Positions 22,481 through 33,991 of a DNA stretch of 64,000 nucleotides are shown here, piece after piece. The DNA comes from Forficula auricularia (Eukaryota > Arthropoda > Insecta > Dermaptera > Forficulidae). Location: contig JALMQS010000308.1 in assembly GCA_024734495.1 (NCBI GenBank), positions 119,181 to 183,180 on the forward strand. The letters run 5' to 3'. Under the pieces are notes generated by a model. It ran no database searches and was not told where the DNA came from. It saw only the letters and a program-made list of their open reading frames with translations. The position numbers and the translations under genes are program-made. The first letter of the stretch is position 1, and every line of letters begins with the position of its first letter.

Positions 22481-24650
22481 ACTTTATCCAATGCAAAGCA
22501 TGGGTAAAGTATTGCAATCGCTCTCGGGGCAAGCGTGGCTTCAAAGGGTCCTCAGGTAAAGACTACGGAACCCATGGACTCAAATAAAGTCACAAATTGT
22601 AGTATTCAATTAGGTTGAATTTTAGCACGTGACGGTTTTGCCAAAAATTACATGGGGTCTCGTCGAGAGGCCAAAAAGTGCGATTTTTTCATTTAGTGCG
22701 TGCGGATGTATGTATGTATGTATGTGTGTGATGTGTGTTATCGCTTTTTTCGTCCACGATTTTTTCCACACCGTTGCACCGATTGAAATGAAATTGAAAA
22801 CCTACCATTAGTTTAACAAAATGAAGCGCTGATTAGTTTTTGGTACATATCGGCCCACAAACATTAGTACTTTATTTCAGTACTTTTTTAGTTTTTTCTA
22901 AATATCTTGAAAATGACTTAACCAATTTTGATGAAATTTAATATCCTAATTAAGTACCTTGGGGACCACAAAAAAGGTTAAATAAAGTTTTTAGTAAAAT
23001 TATATTTTAAAGTACTTTACTCTAGAGTTAGATGGTACTTTTTTAATTTTTTTAATTCTTTAAAATTTATTCATTTGAAAGTTTTAATATAGCTCATTTA
23101 GCCTTGCTTAAGTAAGAATGGATAGGCTTCTCTCTGTGAAATGCTAAAAATTTGGGAGGAATTTTTATGAGTAACCATAGCAACTGCGTTGTTTTCTTAT
23201 CCGTTACCTTTGCTGAAGACAGAGAAATCGATTTTAAACCAAAAATAGCGATTGATTCTCATCTAGTACTTGAGGAATAATCATTCTATATTGGATTTTT
23301 GACGTTTCGGTTTTTATTAGTAACCATTGCTGAAGACATAGAGAAATCGATTTTAAACCAAAAATAGCGATTGATTCTCATCTAGTACTTGAGGAATAAT
23401 CATTCTATATTGGATTTTTGACGTTTCGGTTTTTATTAGTAACCATTGCTGAAGACATAGAGAAATCGATTTTAAACCAAAAATAGCGATTGATTCTCAT
23501 CTAGTACTTGAGGAATAATCATTCTATATTGGATTTTTGACGTTTCGGTTTTTATTAGTAACCATTGCTGAAGACATGGAGGAATCGACTTAAAATCAAA
23601 AATAGCGATTGATTCTCATCTAATACTTGAGAAATATCCATTCTATATTGGATTTTTGACGTTTCGGTTTTTATTAGTAACCATTGCTGAAGACATAGAG
23701 AAATCGACTTTAAACCAAAAATAGCGATTGATTCTCATCTAGTACTTGAGGAATAATCATTCTATATTGGATTTTTGACGTTTCGGTTTTTATTGGTAAC
23801 CATTGCTGAAGACATAGAGGAATCGACTTAAAATCAAAAATAGCGATTGATTCTCATCTAGTACTTGAGGAATAATCATTCTATATTGGATTTTTGACAT
23901 TTCGGTTTTTATTGGAAACCATTGCTGAAGACATGGAGGAATCGACTTAAAATCAAAAATAGCCATCGATTCTCATCTAATACTTGAGGAATAACCATTC
24001 TATATTGGATTTTTGGCGTTTCGGTTTTATTGGAAACTATTGCTGAAGACATAGAGAAATCGACTTTAAACCAAAAATAACGATTGATTCTCATCTAATA
24101 CTTGAGGAATAACCATTCTATATTGGATTTTTGACATTTCGGTTTTTATTGGTAACCATTGCTGAAGACATGGAGGAATCGACTTAAAATAAAAAATAGA
24201 CATCGATTCTCATCTAATACTTGAGGAATAACACACACACACTATACTACATGCATGACTATGGTGGTCTGCGAGCAGGAGCTCATTACCTGAACTTGAG
24301 GAATAACAATTCTACATTAGGCTTTTGACGTTTCGATTATTATTGGTAACCATTGCTGAAGACATGGAGGAATCGACATAAAATCAAAAATAACGATCGA
24401 TTTTTATCTAATACTAGAGGAATAACCTTATTGCATTCCATTTTTGATGTTTTGACCATTAATGGCAACCTCTATTGAAAACGTGGAAGAATCGACTTAA
24501 AATCAAAAAAGACTAAATTCTTTTTTGGTAAACAACTCAATATGAACTACAAATTGCAAGTGATATCTGATTAATAATAAAGGAACAAACATATTAATAT
24601 TTCAAATGAATTTGGATAAAGTTTAGCAACGATCCGTTGCAGTTTATTTA
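22481..24650 (+). mobile_element. Helentron-like element C, copy 2, with tandem array
   Basis: 5' ACTTTATCCAATGC; 3' TTTGGATAAAGTTTAGC followed by the hairpin GCAACG-ATC-CGTTGC (24626-24640) and AGTTTATT. At 2.17 kb it is far longer than copy 1 because it holds an array of 119-bp units (23205-24530). It is inserted in the Myb-like ORF of the Harbinger element, whose reading resumes on the other side, so both boundaries are well defined. Confidence 0.7.
23205..24530 (+). repeat. 119-bp minisatellite array, about 11 units
   Basis: The unit start CCATTGCTGAAGACAT recurs at 23324, 23443, 23562, 23681, 23800, 23919, 24037, 24156 and 24350, i.e. every 118-119 bp. A 75-bp insertion with (AC)n at 24232-24305 accounts for the one long gap. 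The first (23208) and last (24469) units are degenerate; central units are nearly identical. All units contain GATTGATTCTCATCTA and stop codons in every frame, so the array is non-coding. Three further units are at 29880-30235. Confidence 0.9.
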
Positions 24651-24787
24651 TTCTTTAAATTAGCATCGGAATCTGAACGCTTAGATTCTAACACATCTTT
24701 ATATTTATTAACGAGAAAAACAAGACGTTTCTCCTTTTCTATTGTGAAATTAGAAGTTCTTTTACTCTTAATTGAAGATTGGTCCAT
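24651..24787 (-). pseudogene. Myb/SANT-like protein, N-terminal piece
   Basis: Starts at ATG 24787 and reads KRTSNFTIEKEKRLVFLV then YKDVLESKRSDSDAN before meeting the C element at 24650. The pattern (FT..E...L..LV..YK...E.K..D...N) is that of the Myb_DNA-bind_5-type domain in Harbinger accessory proteins. The frame continues, after the insertion, at 22480. A host role cannot be inferred. Confidence 0.6.
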
Positions 24788-25385
24788 ATTCTATCTAAAA
24801 TTTAATTTTCACTTATTCAATACATTTCAAATTTTTAAAATTACATGATTTGTCTCAGTTTTGTTGTATCTATGTATATATTTACTTTTTTACCACTTTA
24901 TTTTTATATGATTAAATAGAAAAAAATTTTGATTGTTTTTAAATAATAAAAGAATACAAGACATTCATTTATTTAATGAATACAAAACAATAAAAATCTA
25001 AAGGCAATTGTTTTTTTTTTCTAAAAATAACTAAAATGTAGGGAATTTGGCCGTTGCCAACCTATTTTCCAACCCTTGACTCAGGGTGAGCTAACTCTAC
25101 TCTATTTTGTTTTATGAAATTCATATTGTTTGAAACTCCAGTATAACTCTCAACCTAGAGTTGAGTAAGCCGAGGATTAGTTTTTTTTTATGAAACTGGC
25201 CCTTAAAAATATGCTTTTTTTTAGGTCGGCTCCAACTTGCAAGCGAACCGAGTCTTGAAAAAGTTTTTACTATTTCCTCCATTTAAACCAGTGGTGTCCA
25301 AAATTTAACCTGGATTAAAACAATTAAGAGTTTAAAATTTTTGCCGAACCACATATATATTCAAATATTTCATTTTAAAACGTAT

Positions 25386-25655
25386 ACAGGATGTCCCGTA
25401 TCACTACGATAAACCATAAACAGTGGATAGGCAAAAATATATTTTTTCTCCAAAAGTACTATAGTACTTATTCTTTATTTTGAATTCTAGTCAATAGAAG
25501 AATTATTCATCATTGAGTATCAAAAATTAGAATAATAAAATATGTAAATTTGTAGCCACAGCATCTCATTGTTTAAGGAAAGGTAGCGATTTTCACAATT
25601 TTCAAAAAATGCCCATAAATTCGAAAACTATAAGACTTTTATTAAAATTTATTTT
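25386..25655 (+). repeat. Relative of the 4960-6775 foldback family
   Basis: Shares ACAGGATGTCCCGTATCAC, TTTTTTCTCCAAAAGTA and AAATATGTAAATTTGTAGCC with 6495-6775, the right end being reversed. Confidence 0.55.
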
Positions 25656-25749
25656 CGTTATTGATTATATTTAGAGTTGAAATTTTATTAAAATCACACA
25701 TAATTAATTATAATTATTTATTCCACACTAATAAAACCAATAAAACTAC

Positions 25750-26440
25750 GACATTTCGATTTACTTATTCTGCGGTCGTTCTCAAGTATGAGCACTAGGG
25801 AGGTCCTTATTTTAGGTATTTTCGCATTTTTATACTCCCCGAGACTGATAATGGTTCGAAATAAATAAAAAACAATATCCCGCAAGTTTCAGAGTCTTTA
25901 TCTCAATTTTAACCTGTGCCGCAGAGTTTCCCCATCTAAATAACATGGGGTTTTTGTCATTGAACGATCAATTTTTTGTCCCGGTCAAAGTAATGGTTCA
26001 AAAAATTTGAAACTCTTAAGACATTATCTTTATAATAGTAGCTATCCCTCATAATTTTTAGAGATTTTTATATATAATAATTTTGGAATTACGAGATAAA
26101 ATACTGCAATAGCTTAGTGTTGTATAAATTATAGACTCCAAAATTATACTAGCTAAAAATCTGTAAAAATTCTGAGGGATACCTACTATTATAAGGATAA
26201 AGTCTACACAGTTTCAATTTTTTTAACTATTACTTTGACTGGAATAAAAAATTGATCCTTCAATTCCAAAAATCCCATGTTATTTAAATGGGAAACTTGC
26301 ATCGCTGTGGCGTACAAGTTAAAATTGAAATAGACTTAAAACTTGGGGGATATTTTATTTATTTATTGAGAACCATATACCCTGTTAGCATAACAATTTG
26401 AAAATACCCTAAATAAAGACCACCCTAATGACCACCCACA
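25750..26440. repeat. Penelope-tail-like fragment and a local inverted repeat
   Basis: 25755-25800 carries a degenerate hammerhead-like block (minus: GAACGACCGC, then CGAAATGTCG) related to 37668 and 55835. The block 25830-26075 (with AACATGGGGTTTTTGTCATTG and ATAATGTCTTAAG-type sequence) recurs inverted at 26140-26440. No ORF. Confidence 0.4.
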
Positions 26441-26526
26441 CCGATTTTAGATTAATCTAAAATACTCTTCAAATTTTTGTGATTTGGCATGGTTTTGTTT
26501 ACGAACGGCTCAATTTAGATATATTA

Positions 26527-27032
26527 CACTACGGTGTAAAAAAATTGAATCCACCAATAAAAACTTTATTAAATAGCAAATTACTTTTAAAATTATTATA
26601 AATAATCATTTAATTTATTCTATTAACTCTTAGACTAACATTTTCAATAAATATTGTTGATAATTTTTGAATTTTATAAAAAAAAAATATGTAAAATTAA
26701 ATTACAAATTATCCTACTTTCTCAATATCACTTTACATTTAAATAAAATTTTAATAAAAGATCAAATTCCATTTGAAATATCAATAAAACGAATCATTTT
26801 GAATTAAGCATCATTGATAGAAAGATAAAATATACAAAATGGACATTTCTGAAGTTCATGCACTTCAAATTGTCTGCCTAATTAATCAAGGGCAAAGTCA
26901 ACAACAAGTGGCAATTACACTTTCAATAAGCAATAATTTCAATAATGTATAATTACTTGTAAAAAATAAATAAAAATGATTTACTATTTAATAAAGTTTT
27001 TGTTGGTGGCTCGATTTTTTTGCACCCCAGTG
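26527..27032 (+). mobile_element. Tc1-like MITE with truncated transposase
   Basis: Inverted ends of about 50 bp (CACT...GGTGTAAAAAAATTGA and the inverse with AATAAAGTTTTTGTTGGTGG) are flanked by TA on both sides. Inside, an ORF starts at 26839. Length 506 bp, so the element is an internal deletion derivative of a Tc1/mariner transposon. Confidence 0.8.
26839..26952 (+). pseudogene. Tc1/mariner transposase N-terminal stub
   Basis: Reads MDISEVHALQIVCLINQGQS then QQVAITLSISNN and stops after 37 residues. The pattern (IV.LI.QG.S...VA..L.IS) matches the first helix-turn-helix of Tc1-like transposases. The DDE catalytic domain is absent. It lies between the two TIRs of the MITE, in the expected orientation. 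Confidence 0.6.
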
Positions 27033-27637
27033 TATAACAAATTAAGTCCTCAGTCGATTTATTTATTCGCTCAAAACTTGAAAAGGACTTCAGAACTTGA
27101 TGTCGAAACGGCGTGCATTCTGATTCGCTTAACTTATTTCAAAATGTGCGATCACTGGTGTTATTCAAGAGCAGCAGTGTGTGATTTAAATTGAGGGAAA
27201 TAGAAGTAATAATACACAATGTTTGAAATCACTTGCTTATCATCCATTTGCAGAAGAGATTAGAGCCTTTGAGAGATTGTAAACCCTGTATTGATAATAG
27301 ATTCCTAAATTCGCGTTGACCTCTAGTTTGTTTATTATCTCTTACATCAATACAAATAATCTCCAACAAATGACGAGGGATTCCCTTCAATTCACCTACC
27401 CGTATCTAAATTTCAACAAGATTCTACTTTATCCCAAACTTTGCTGTCTATCCCGCCTATTCTATAGAATTAAAACGAAATATCTACAATCAAGTTCTTT
27501 AAGTAAATAAATAAACTGTATTTAATATCAAAATCAGGCATGCCAAACCCATAGTCCAACGAGAATTTAAATTTTAAAATTAGAAGACTTTTCAAAAAAG
27601 GAATTTCCTGAGATGCCATTCCAATACTTAATTTATA

Positions 27638-28944
27638 GCCCAGTCAAATTAGATAAAATCGGTGGAAAAAAATCTCAGAGTTTTGGAAATAGTCTTAAAT
27701 TCTTCCGTTAGACTTGGGATAATGTGTGTCAAAAGTCCACAAGGGAGGGGTTGAGCTCGAAGAGGGGGGTTAAAGTTCCCTTTTTCCTATTTTTCGCTTA
27801 TAACTCGAAAACGGCCCATATTTTGTAAATAGCCGTCCTATAGTAAATTAAAGAGGACGAATTTCTCGTCGATTAAAAAAAAATTGTCCAGTAGTTCGAT
27901 TTTTTATGGGGATCTAAAAAACAACCCCCCGGATCACTTTTGAATTTCCCAAAAACTCGCATTTTTTTCCATTTTTTCCCATTTTGACAATGAAAGAGCA
28001 CGTTTTCGACAAAGGCCATTCTATATATTTTTAAAATAGTTTAAATTTTTAAAATTTAAACAAACTTTCATTTTAATTGGATAATAGTAACCCGTGCCGT
28101 AATGAGTTTGAAGTTTTGAAAAACTGCAATTTTTTCTAAAAAATTCCAGTTTTTCCTTCCTAAAATGAAAACCATTCATTGTAGAAACTTAATTTCTGTA
28201 TCATTCTCTAGGAGAATTTGTTGACTTGAACGTTTACTTGGACAACTTTTTTGATAAAACTCTTAGATTTATAGATATCCAGCATTTTCTATGACACTTT
28301 TGAGGATTCGGACCATATCCTGTCCGGAAAATGCCGAATATATATAAATCTAAGAGTTTTATCAAACAAGTGTTCAAAGTAAACGTTAAAGTCAATAAAA
28401 TCTACTAGAAAATGATACAAAAATCAAGTTTCTAGAATGAGTGGTTTTTATTTTATGAATGAAAAACTGCGATTTTTTGCAAAAAATTTCAGTTTTTCAA
28501 AACTTCAACCTCATTACGCGCAAGTTATCATTATCCAATTAAGATGAAACTTTGTTTAAATTTTAGTAAATTTAATTTAGTTTAAAAATTTGTAGAATGG
28601 GCTTTGTCGAAAACGTACTCCTTCATGGTCAAAATGGAAAAAAATCGCTGTTTTTGGGATGACTGTTTCTTGGATCCCCATAAAAATTGAACTACTGGGC
28701 CAATTTTGCATTTAATTTTTGTAATCGACTCGAAATTTAGTCCTCTTTAATTTACTACAGGACGGCTATTTTACAAAATATAGACCGTTTTTGAGTTTTA
28801 AGCGAAAAACTGAAAAAAGGGCACTTTAAACCCTCCCCCTCCTCGAGCTCAAACCCCACCCTCGGGGACTTTTGACACACATTAACGCAAGTCTAAGGGA
28901 AGCGTTTAAGACTATTTCAAAAACTCTGAGATTTTCACTTTTAT
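27638..28944. mobile_element. Palindromic foldback element G3
   Basis: Left end GCCCAGTCAAATTAG after TA; arms pair around a centre near 28310. Both arms carry the G-family blocks CATTTTGAC.ATGAA and TCAAAAGT-type sequence, and the outer arms share GACACACATTA and ACTCTGAGATTTT. The exact right end is blurred by a following unrelated block. Confidence 0.65.
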
Positions 28945-28979
28945 ATTTCTATTCATAGAATATAAAGTGGAAGTATTGC

Positions 28980-29745
28980 GATACCCTGTCTGGGTCCTGA
29001 CTCTTTGAGAGCTTGTATCTCAAAGATGAAAAAAGTTAATTTCATTTTGTAACTTCTAGGTGGAAGGTATCGATGACCTTAATAGTTGGAAGCCAGATTT
29101 AGGACATAAATCAGAAAATTGTGACCCCCAGAGGCCAAAAAGGGGCCAAAAATCCATTGACCAGTGCGTATGTACGTTTGTAGTTATGTACCCCTCCCCC
29201 TGCGTTTGCAACCATAAGCCTCAGAGCTACGAAATTCGAAACTTAAGATCGATTTAGATTAGAAGGAGTACAGCAAGCTTTCCCCCTCCCCCCTTTTTAA
29301 CTTTTCTAGCTTTATGAGGCGGACTTTCCGTACGGGGCCCGGCCTTAATTGAGACAATGAATTTAAATTTATGTGCATTGCTGGGCTGCCCTTCCTCGAC
29401 AAATGACCATTCTGCAGTGGTCAGCCCATTTTAAACGAGTTTTACTATTGTTGTTTTTTTCTTGTCGCATTGCACAGTTGTGGGCGCTTTTGGCGCTCCC
29501 AACACCCTAGCGTTCTGGAGTCCTATGGCGCCATATATACTTTTCACTAATAGCCACAACATCTGGCGTAATTGTTTGGACGGCTGATGAGGGTTTTAAC
29601 CTAATATGTAAACAAATCTGTATTCCTTCTGTAAAGGGCTGCCCCCCTCTGCGTGGCGAAATAAATAAATCAGTCAATTGAAATTGGAAAACCGGAAGTG
29701 GACATTTACATGAAAAAAATCGTTAGAGCCGTTTTTGAGAAAATA
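28980..29745. other. Mixed repeat sequence with possible retroposon tail
   Basis: 29160-29290 shares CGTTTGCAACCATAAGCCTC-type sequence with 16215-16300. 29340-29670 is G/C-richer (GGGCGCTTTTGGCGCTCCC, CTGCGTGGCGAAATAAATAA) and ends in an AATAAATAAATC tail, which suggests the 3' end of a LINE or similar retroposon. No protein recognised. Confidence 0.35.
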
Positions 29746-29749
29746 AAAA

Positions 29750-30436
29750 ATAAATCTGCAACGGATCGCTGCTAAACTTTATCCAAATTCATTTGAAATA
29801 TTAATATGTTTGTTCCTTTATTATTAATCAGATATCACTTGCAATTTGTAGTTCATGTTGACATTAATTAAAAATAATTCTCATTTAATAGTCGAGGAAT
29901 AACCATTCTACATTGGATTTTTGACATTTCGGTTATTATTGTAACCATTCCTGAAGACATGGAGGAATCGACTTAAAATCAAAAATAGCCATCGATTCTC
30001 ATCTAATACTTGAGGAATAACAATTCTACTTTAGGTTTTTGACGTTTCGATTATTATTGGTAACCATTGCTGAAGACATGGAGGAATCGACTTAAAATCA
30101 AAAATAACGATCGATTCTCATCTAATACTAGAGGAATAACCTTATTGCATTCCATTTTTGATGTTTTGAATATTAATGGCAACCTCTACTGAAAACGTGG
30201 AAGAATCGACTTAAAATCAAAAAGACTAAATTCTTTTATGGTAAACAACTCAAACTTGACGAGATTCCAGGCAAAACCGTCACGTGCTAAAATTCAATCT
30301 CATTGAATACTTCAATTTGTGACCTTAATTGAGTCCATGGGTTCCGTAGTCTTTACCTGAGGACCCTTTGAAGTCGCGCTTGCCGCGAGACCCATTACAA
30401 TACTTTCTCCCATGCTTCGCATTGGATAAAGTAAAA
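29750..30436 (-). mobile_element. Helentron-like element C, copy 3, with inverted array
   Basis: The 5' end ACTTTATCCAATGCGAAG is at 30436 on the minus strand. The 3' hairpin (GCAACG with one mismatch) is near 29758. It contains three units of the 119-bp repeat (29880-30235), but these read in plus orientation, whereas in copy 2 element and array have the same orientation. Confidence 0.65.
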
Positions 30437-30725
30437 ACGAAATAAAGGAAGGGGGATGTAAATTAGTAGTGTCGCGATGACTTCAAATAAATGAAAATGT
30501 GAAAGTCGTGTGGTGAACACACAAGTTGATTTTCCACCGATTGGCCTTATTTTGTCTAATTTGTCTGGTCTAATAGTGCAACGAGAATTAACAATTTGAA
30601 ATTACAAGACTTTTAAAAAGTGAATTTCCTGAGATACCATTCCAATACTTTTATTTCCGTTAGCTAAAGCCAAAGGAGATTGCTAATTTGTTGTTTTTTG
30701 GTTTGGTCGTAGGTGTGAAGTGACG

Positions 30726-30762
30726 ATATAAAACCCGCGACCGACGTCAATCAAAGTCATTC
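30726..30762 (+). promoter_or_regulatory. Possible TATA-type core promoter
   Basis: ATATAAAA at 30726-30733 is followed about 28 bp later by TCATTC, which fits an insect initiator (TCAKTY). It precedes the 102-codon ORF at 30790. It is a short-motif match in AT-rich DNA, so weak. Confidence 0.25.
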
Positions 30763-30789
30763 AGAGAATTTGATGAACAAGTTCTGCTA

Positions 30790-31098
30790 ATGAAGAGCAG
30801 GAAATTAATTAAAATGGCAGATATTCGAGAGAGAGAGAGAAAATATTTAAATGATTTGTTATTAGCATTCAAAAACACCGACAAGTCAATTTCATTCTCC
30901 TCCGAGCATCTCTCACTCATATCTCATTCCCTTCATCATTCCATTCACTCTCTGCTCAGCTCAGCTCATGCGGGTTTGACGGAAAAGCTTCATTTAACTT
31001 ATCTGATCATTTCATTTCAAATTAATCAACTCAAAGGGATTAGATTCAGCTTTGAGGAAACGAAAGAAAATATTTTTTTTTTATGGAAAGTGGTGTAG
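30790..31098 (+). CDS. Uncharacterised 102-residue ORF
   Basis: Starts MKSRKLIKMADIRERERKYL and is hydrophilic at first, then rich in Ser, His and Leu. No domain recognised. A TATA/initiator-like pair lies 30-60 bp upstream. A five-codon upstream ORF (ATG at 30772) ends in TAATG, overlapping this start by one base. The C-terminal half runs into low-complexity A/T sequence, which argues against a conserved protein. It is not part of any repeat family I can see in the window. It could be a small gene, a first exon, or a chance ORF. Confidence 0.22.
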   Translation: MKSRKLIKMADIRERERKYLNDLLLAFKNTDKSISFSSEHLSLISHSLHHSIHSLLSSAHAGLTEKLHLTYLIISFQINQLKGIRFSFEETKENIFFLWKVV

Positions 31099-31144
31099 GT
31101 TTTAGGTGAAACATGATGTTAGTTAATAGAGTAAAGGGTGTGTA

Positions 31145-31265
31145 GTTCACAGTGAATGAAATGAAACCAAAGAGGTTTATACAAACTCAATATATTTCGG
31201 ATTATTAGTCCATCATCAGGAGTTTGTATAAACCTCTTTGAGTTTTATTTCATTCACTGTGAAAC
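31145..31265 (-). ncRNA. Hammerhead ribozyme with a long stem I
   Basis: On the minus strand (31233 to 31175) the order is a 14-nt arm, CTGATGA (31219-31213), stem II GGA/UCC with a 7-nt loop, GAAA (31198-31195), TATATT, then the perfectly complementary 14-nt arm (GAGTTTGTATAAAC inverse). The inverted pairing continues imperfectly to about 45 bp per side (31145-31265). Core residues are all present, with AUU as the likely cleavage triplet. Stem III is tiny, as known for Penelope-type hammerheads that often act as dimers. Confidence 0.7.
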
Positions 31266-31518
31266 TATACACCCTTTACTCTATTAACGAAAGAAAATAT
31301 GAATATATGAGGCATTCCACTCCAATTCGAACGGTTAGAAAAAATTTAATTTTTGATTTCTTTCATTTGTGACATTTTTTAGTACCCATAAAAAAAACTC
31401 TTCCTGGTAAATTTTGAAATTTTTTTGATTACCGTTTTATAAGATATCGAATTTCGGTTTTTCCCTCGTAACTTCTTCGAAAATGGTCCAAATTCAAAAT
31501 TGTTATAATCTTGTTTTT

Positions 31519-32829
31519 ACTTTACCATACATGGTCAAGTATTGTAATCGTGCATGAAAAAAATGTTTTTTTCCTTCTTTTAACCGACTTCAAAAAAGGA
31601 GGATGTTCTCTATTGGACAGAATTTTTTTTTTTTTTTTTTGTGCCTATAGATACCTCATATCTCCGCAAATTCTCAACTGATTTTGAAAATTTTTTTTGC
31701 ATTGGGTCCAGTCTAGCTTCTGATTGGTCTCATTTTTTTCGTTTTTTTTTCATAGGTATTAGACCTTTTTTATTAGGTTTGTTTAGACCTAACCTCTTTG
31801 TTTATGAACCGATTTCGATGGTTCTTTTTGTATCCGAAAGGGGGTGTCTTATGGATGGTGTCATATTAATTTGGTCAAGTTCTGATGATATGATCACTAT
31901 TAATAACATCACTAAAAAGAGAAATATAAAAATAATTTTAAGAAAAAATAAAATGACTTCAAAAAATTAAATGCAACAAATAAAATAGCACTAAAGGTAT
32001 AAAATAATCATTATCTTAGTTATCAACTAAACGACTAAATATTAACATGAAATTACTTTTGAAGTCGGTGCCAAACATATACCTTTTATGAATCGCAACT
32101 CGACCGATCTTACTTAGTACTGTTTGGAGGATATGCTCGCTTTTATAGGTATAGTTTGTTTGGTACCGAATTCAAAAAGTAATTTCGTGTTAATATTTCG
32201 TCGTTTAGTTGTAACTAAATAAGATAATAATTATTTTATACCTTTTAGTGTATTTTATTTGTTGCATTTAATTTTTTGAAGTCGGTTTTTATTTTTCTTA
32301 AAAATTATTTTTTTTTTCAAAATATCTCAAAAACGGCTAAAAGTATTTCGATTAAAAAAATTGAGCAAAACCATGGCATTTTGCTCTACAAAAAAGCTCT
32401 AATAAGTGAACATCGAAAAAATTATATTTTTTGAGATAATAATTGTTTTGTCAAAATGTCTGTTAGTTCTGTGCGTTACCAAATTATTGTGAACGAGCTA
32501 CCTCAAAAACTAGTGGGAATATCAAAACCAAATTTCACACGTAGTTTTAGTCTATTGAGATTAAGAGCTGATTAGATTTTGGTGCATATCGACCAAAAAT
32601 TAAGAGGGGTGGAGTGGGGGTCAAAAAATGAAAATCTTGGCCATTTACCAAACTCAACCAAATTTTGTATACATAATCAGTGGGACCCCAGAAGTCTAAA
32701 AATGCAAAAACTAACCCTCTTCCCCTACATGATTATAAATAATTTTATTAAATATTAAATATAAGTGAGGGGCCAGGTTGTATAGTAAAGTCAAGTGGAT
32801 GGCCACATCAGAACACGTCAGCTTATTTT
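31519..32829 (+). mobile_element. Helentron-like element B, copy 3 (interrupted)
   Basis: 5' ACTTTACCATACATGGTCAA; 3' GTAAAGTCAAGTGGATGGCC ... CAGCTTATTTT. The AACCGACTTC repeat copy 4 is inserted at 31581-32303 within its T-rich 5' part. It lies inside an F-family fragment (31315-31510 and 32830-32925), making three nested layers. Confidence 0.65.
31581..32303 (+). repeat. AACCGACTTC dispersed repeat, copy 4
   Basis: Same structure as 3362-4085; ORF-like part 31641-31970, palindromic part to 32295. It interrupts element B copy 3. Confidence 0.85.
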
Positions 32830-33205
32830 GATCACCGGTTTAAAAGATATCGAATTTCGGTTTTTCGCTCATAACTTCTTCAAAAATGGTCCAAATTCAA
32901 AATTTTTTAATCTTGTTTTTTTGCAGTGTTTTTAAGTTATAAGACTGTCTCAAGATAAAAAAAAAAACTCACCCGGTATTTGAAATTTATTATTTATTCG
33001 AGTCGTGATAAAATCTAGTGAACTTAAAATAAGCCTCATATATCTATACTTATTATAATAGGCTTGCGCGACGACCGAGGTGATTTTATTAATTTTTAAA
33101 CCCATTAATAGTTTGTGACAAATAAATTTTATTTAAATTATGATTTTTAAAACCCACTGCGGAGTCCAGGGAGCATACTCCCTGGCCAGCAAGAACGTTG
33201 AATAT

Positions 33206-33780
33206 TAAAATAAACTGCAACGGATCGTTGCTAAACTTTATCCAAATTCATTTGAAATATTAATATGTTCTAGAGTAAAGTACTTTAAAATATAATTTTA
33301 CTAAAAACTTTATTTAACCTTTTTTGTGGTCCCCAAGGTACTTAATTACGATATTAAAGTTCATCAAATTTGGTTATGTCATTTTCAAGATATTTAGAAA
33401 AAATTAAAAAATAAATGTACTAATGTTTGTCTACCGATATGTACCAAAAACTAATCAGCGCTTCATTTTGTTAAACTAATGGTAGGTTTTCAATTTCATT
33501 TCAATCGGCGCAAAGGTGTGGAAAAAATCGTGGACGAAAAAATCCATCCATCCCCACGCACTTCCAAAAAAATGGCACTTTTTGGCCTCTCGACGAGACT
33601 CCTGGTAATTTTTGGCAAAACCGTCACGTACTAAAATTCAATCTCATTGAATACTTCAATTTGTGACCTTAATTGAGTCTATGGGTTCCGTAGTCTTTAC
33701 CTGAGGACCCTTTGAAGTCGCGCTTGCCGCGAGAGCGATTCCAATACTTTCTCCCATGCTTCGCATTGGATAAAGTAAAA
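33206..33780 (-). mobile_element. Helentron-like element C, copy 4
   Basis: Minus strand 5' end ACTTTATCCAATGCGAAGCA at 33777; 3' hairpin GCAACG/CGTTGC near 33220. No 119-bp units, like copy 1. Confidence 0.7.
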
Positions 33781-33991
33781 AAATTAGAAATTAAATGTAT
33801 TTTGAAATACCCTGTGTTTGTTAGAAATCGACGATTCGCCCTGTACCTTGTAGAAAATAAAAGAATTAAAGAAAAATGATAAGTGAACATTTAATTTAAT
33901 TTTTTCGACTCTGGCCAACTGATAATGATAAGACAGAAGAGCTAACGGGAATTTATTCAATAGAAAAACTTTTCTTTCTTTTTCAGTTTAG

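Larger units (their letters stand above)
21712..25202 (-). mobile_element. PIF/Harbinger-like element with nested C element
   Basis: Inverted ends GG(G)CCAGTTTCATAAAA are flanked by TTA on both sides (21709-21711 and 25203-25205), the 3-bp target duplication known for PIF/Harbinger. The element encodes a Myb/SANT-like protein on the minus strand, split in two by a 2.2-kb C element (22481-24650). No DDE nuclease ORF is visible, so it is non-autonomous or deleted. A distinct GC-richer block at 21985-22190 (CGAGTGCCATACCCGAAACG) may be a further insertion. Confidence 0.7.

Noticed and set aside
23205..24530. CRISPR-like regular repeat array
   Set aside because: The whole 119-bp unit is repeated, with no unique spacers, and the context is a eukaryotic transposon.
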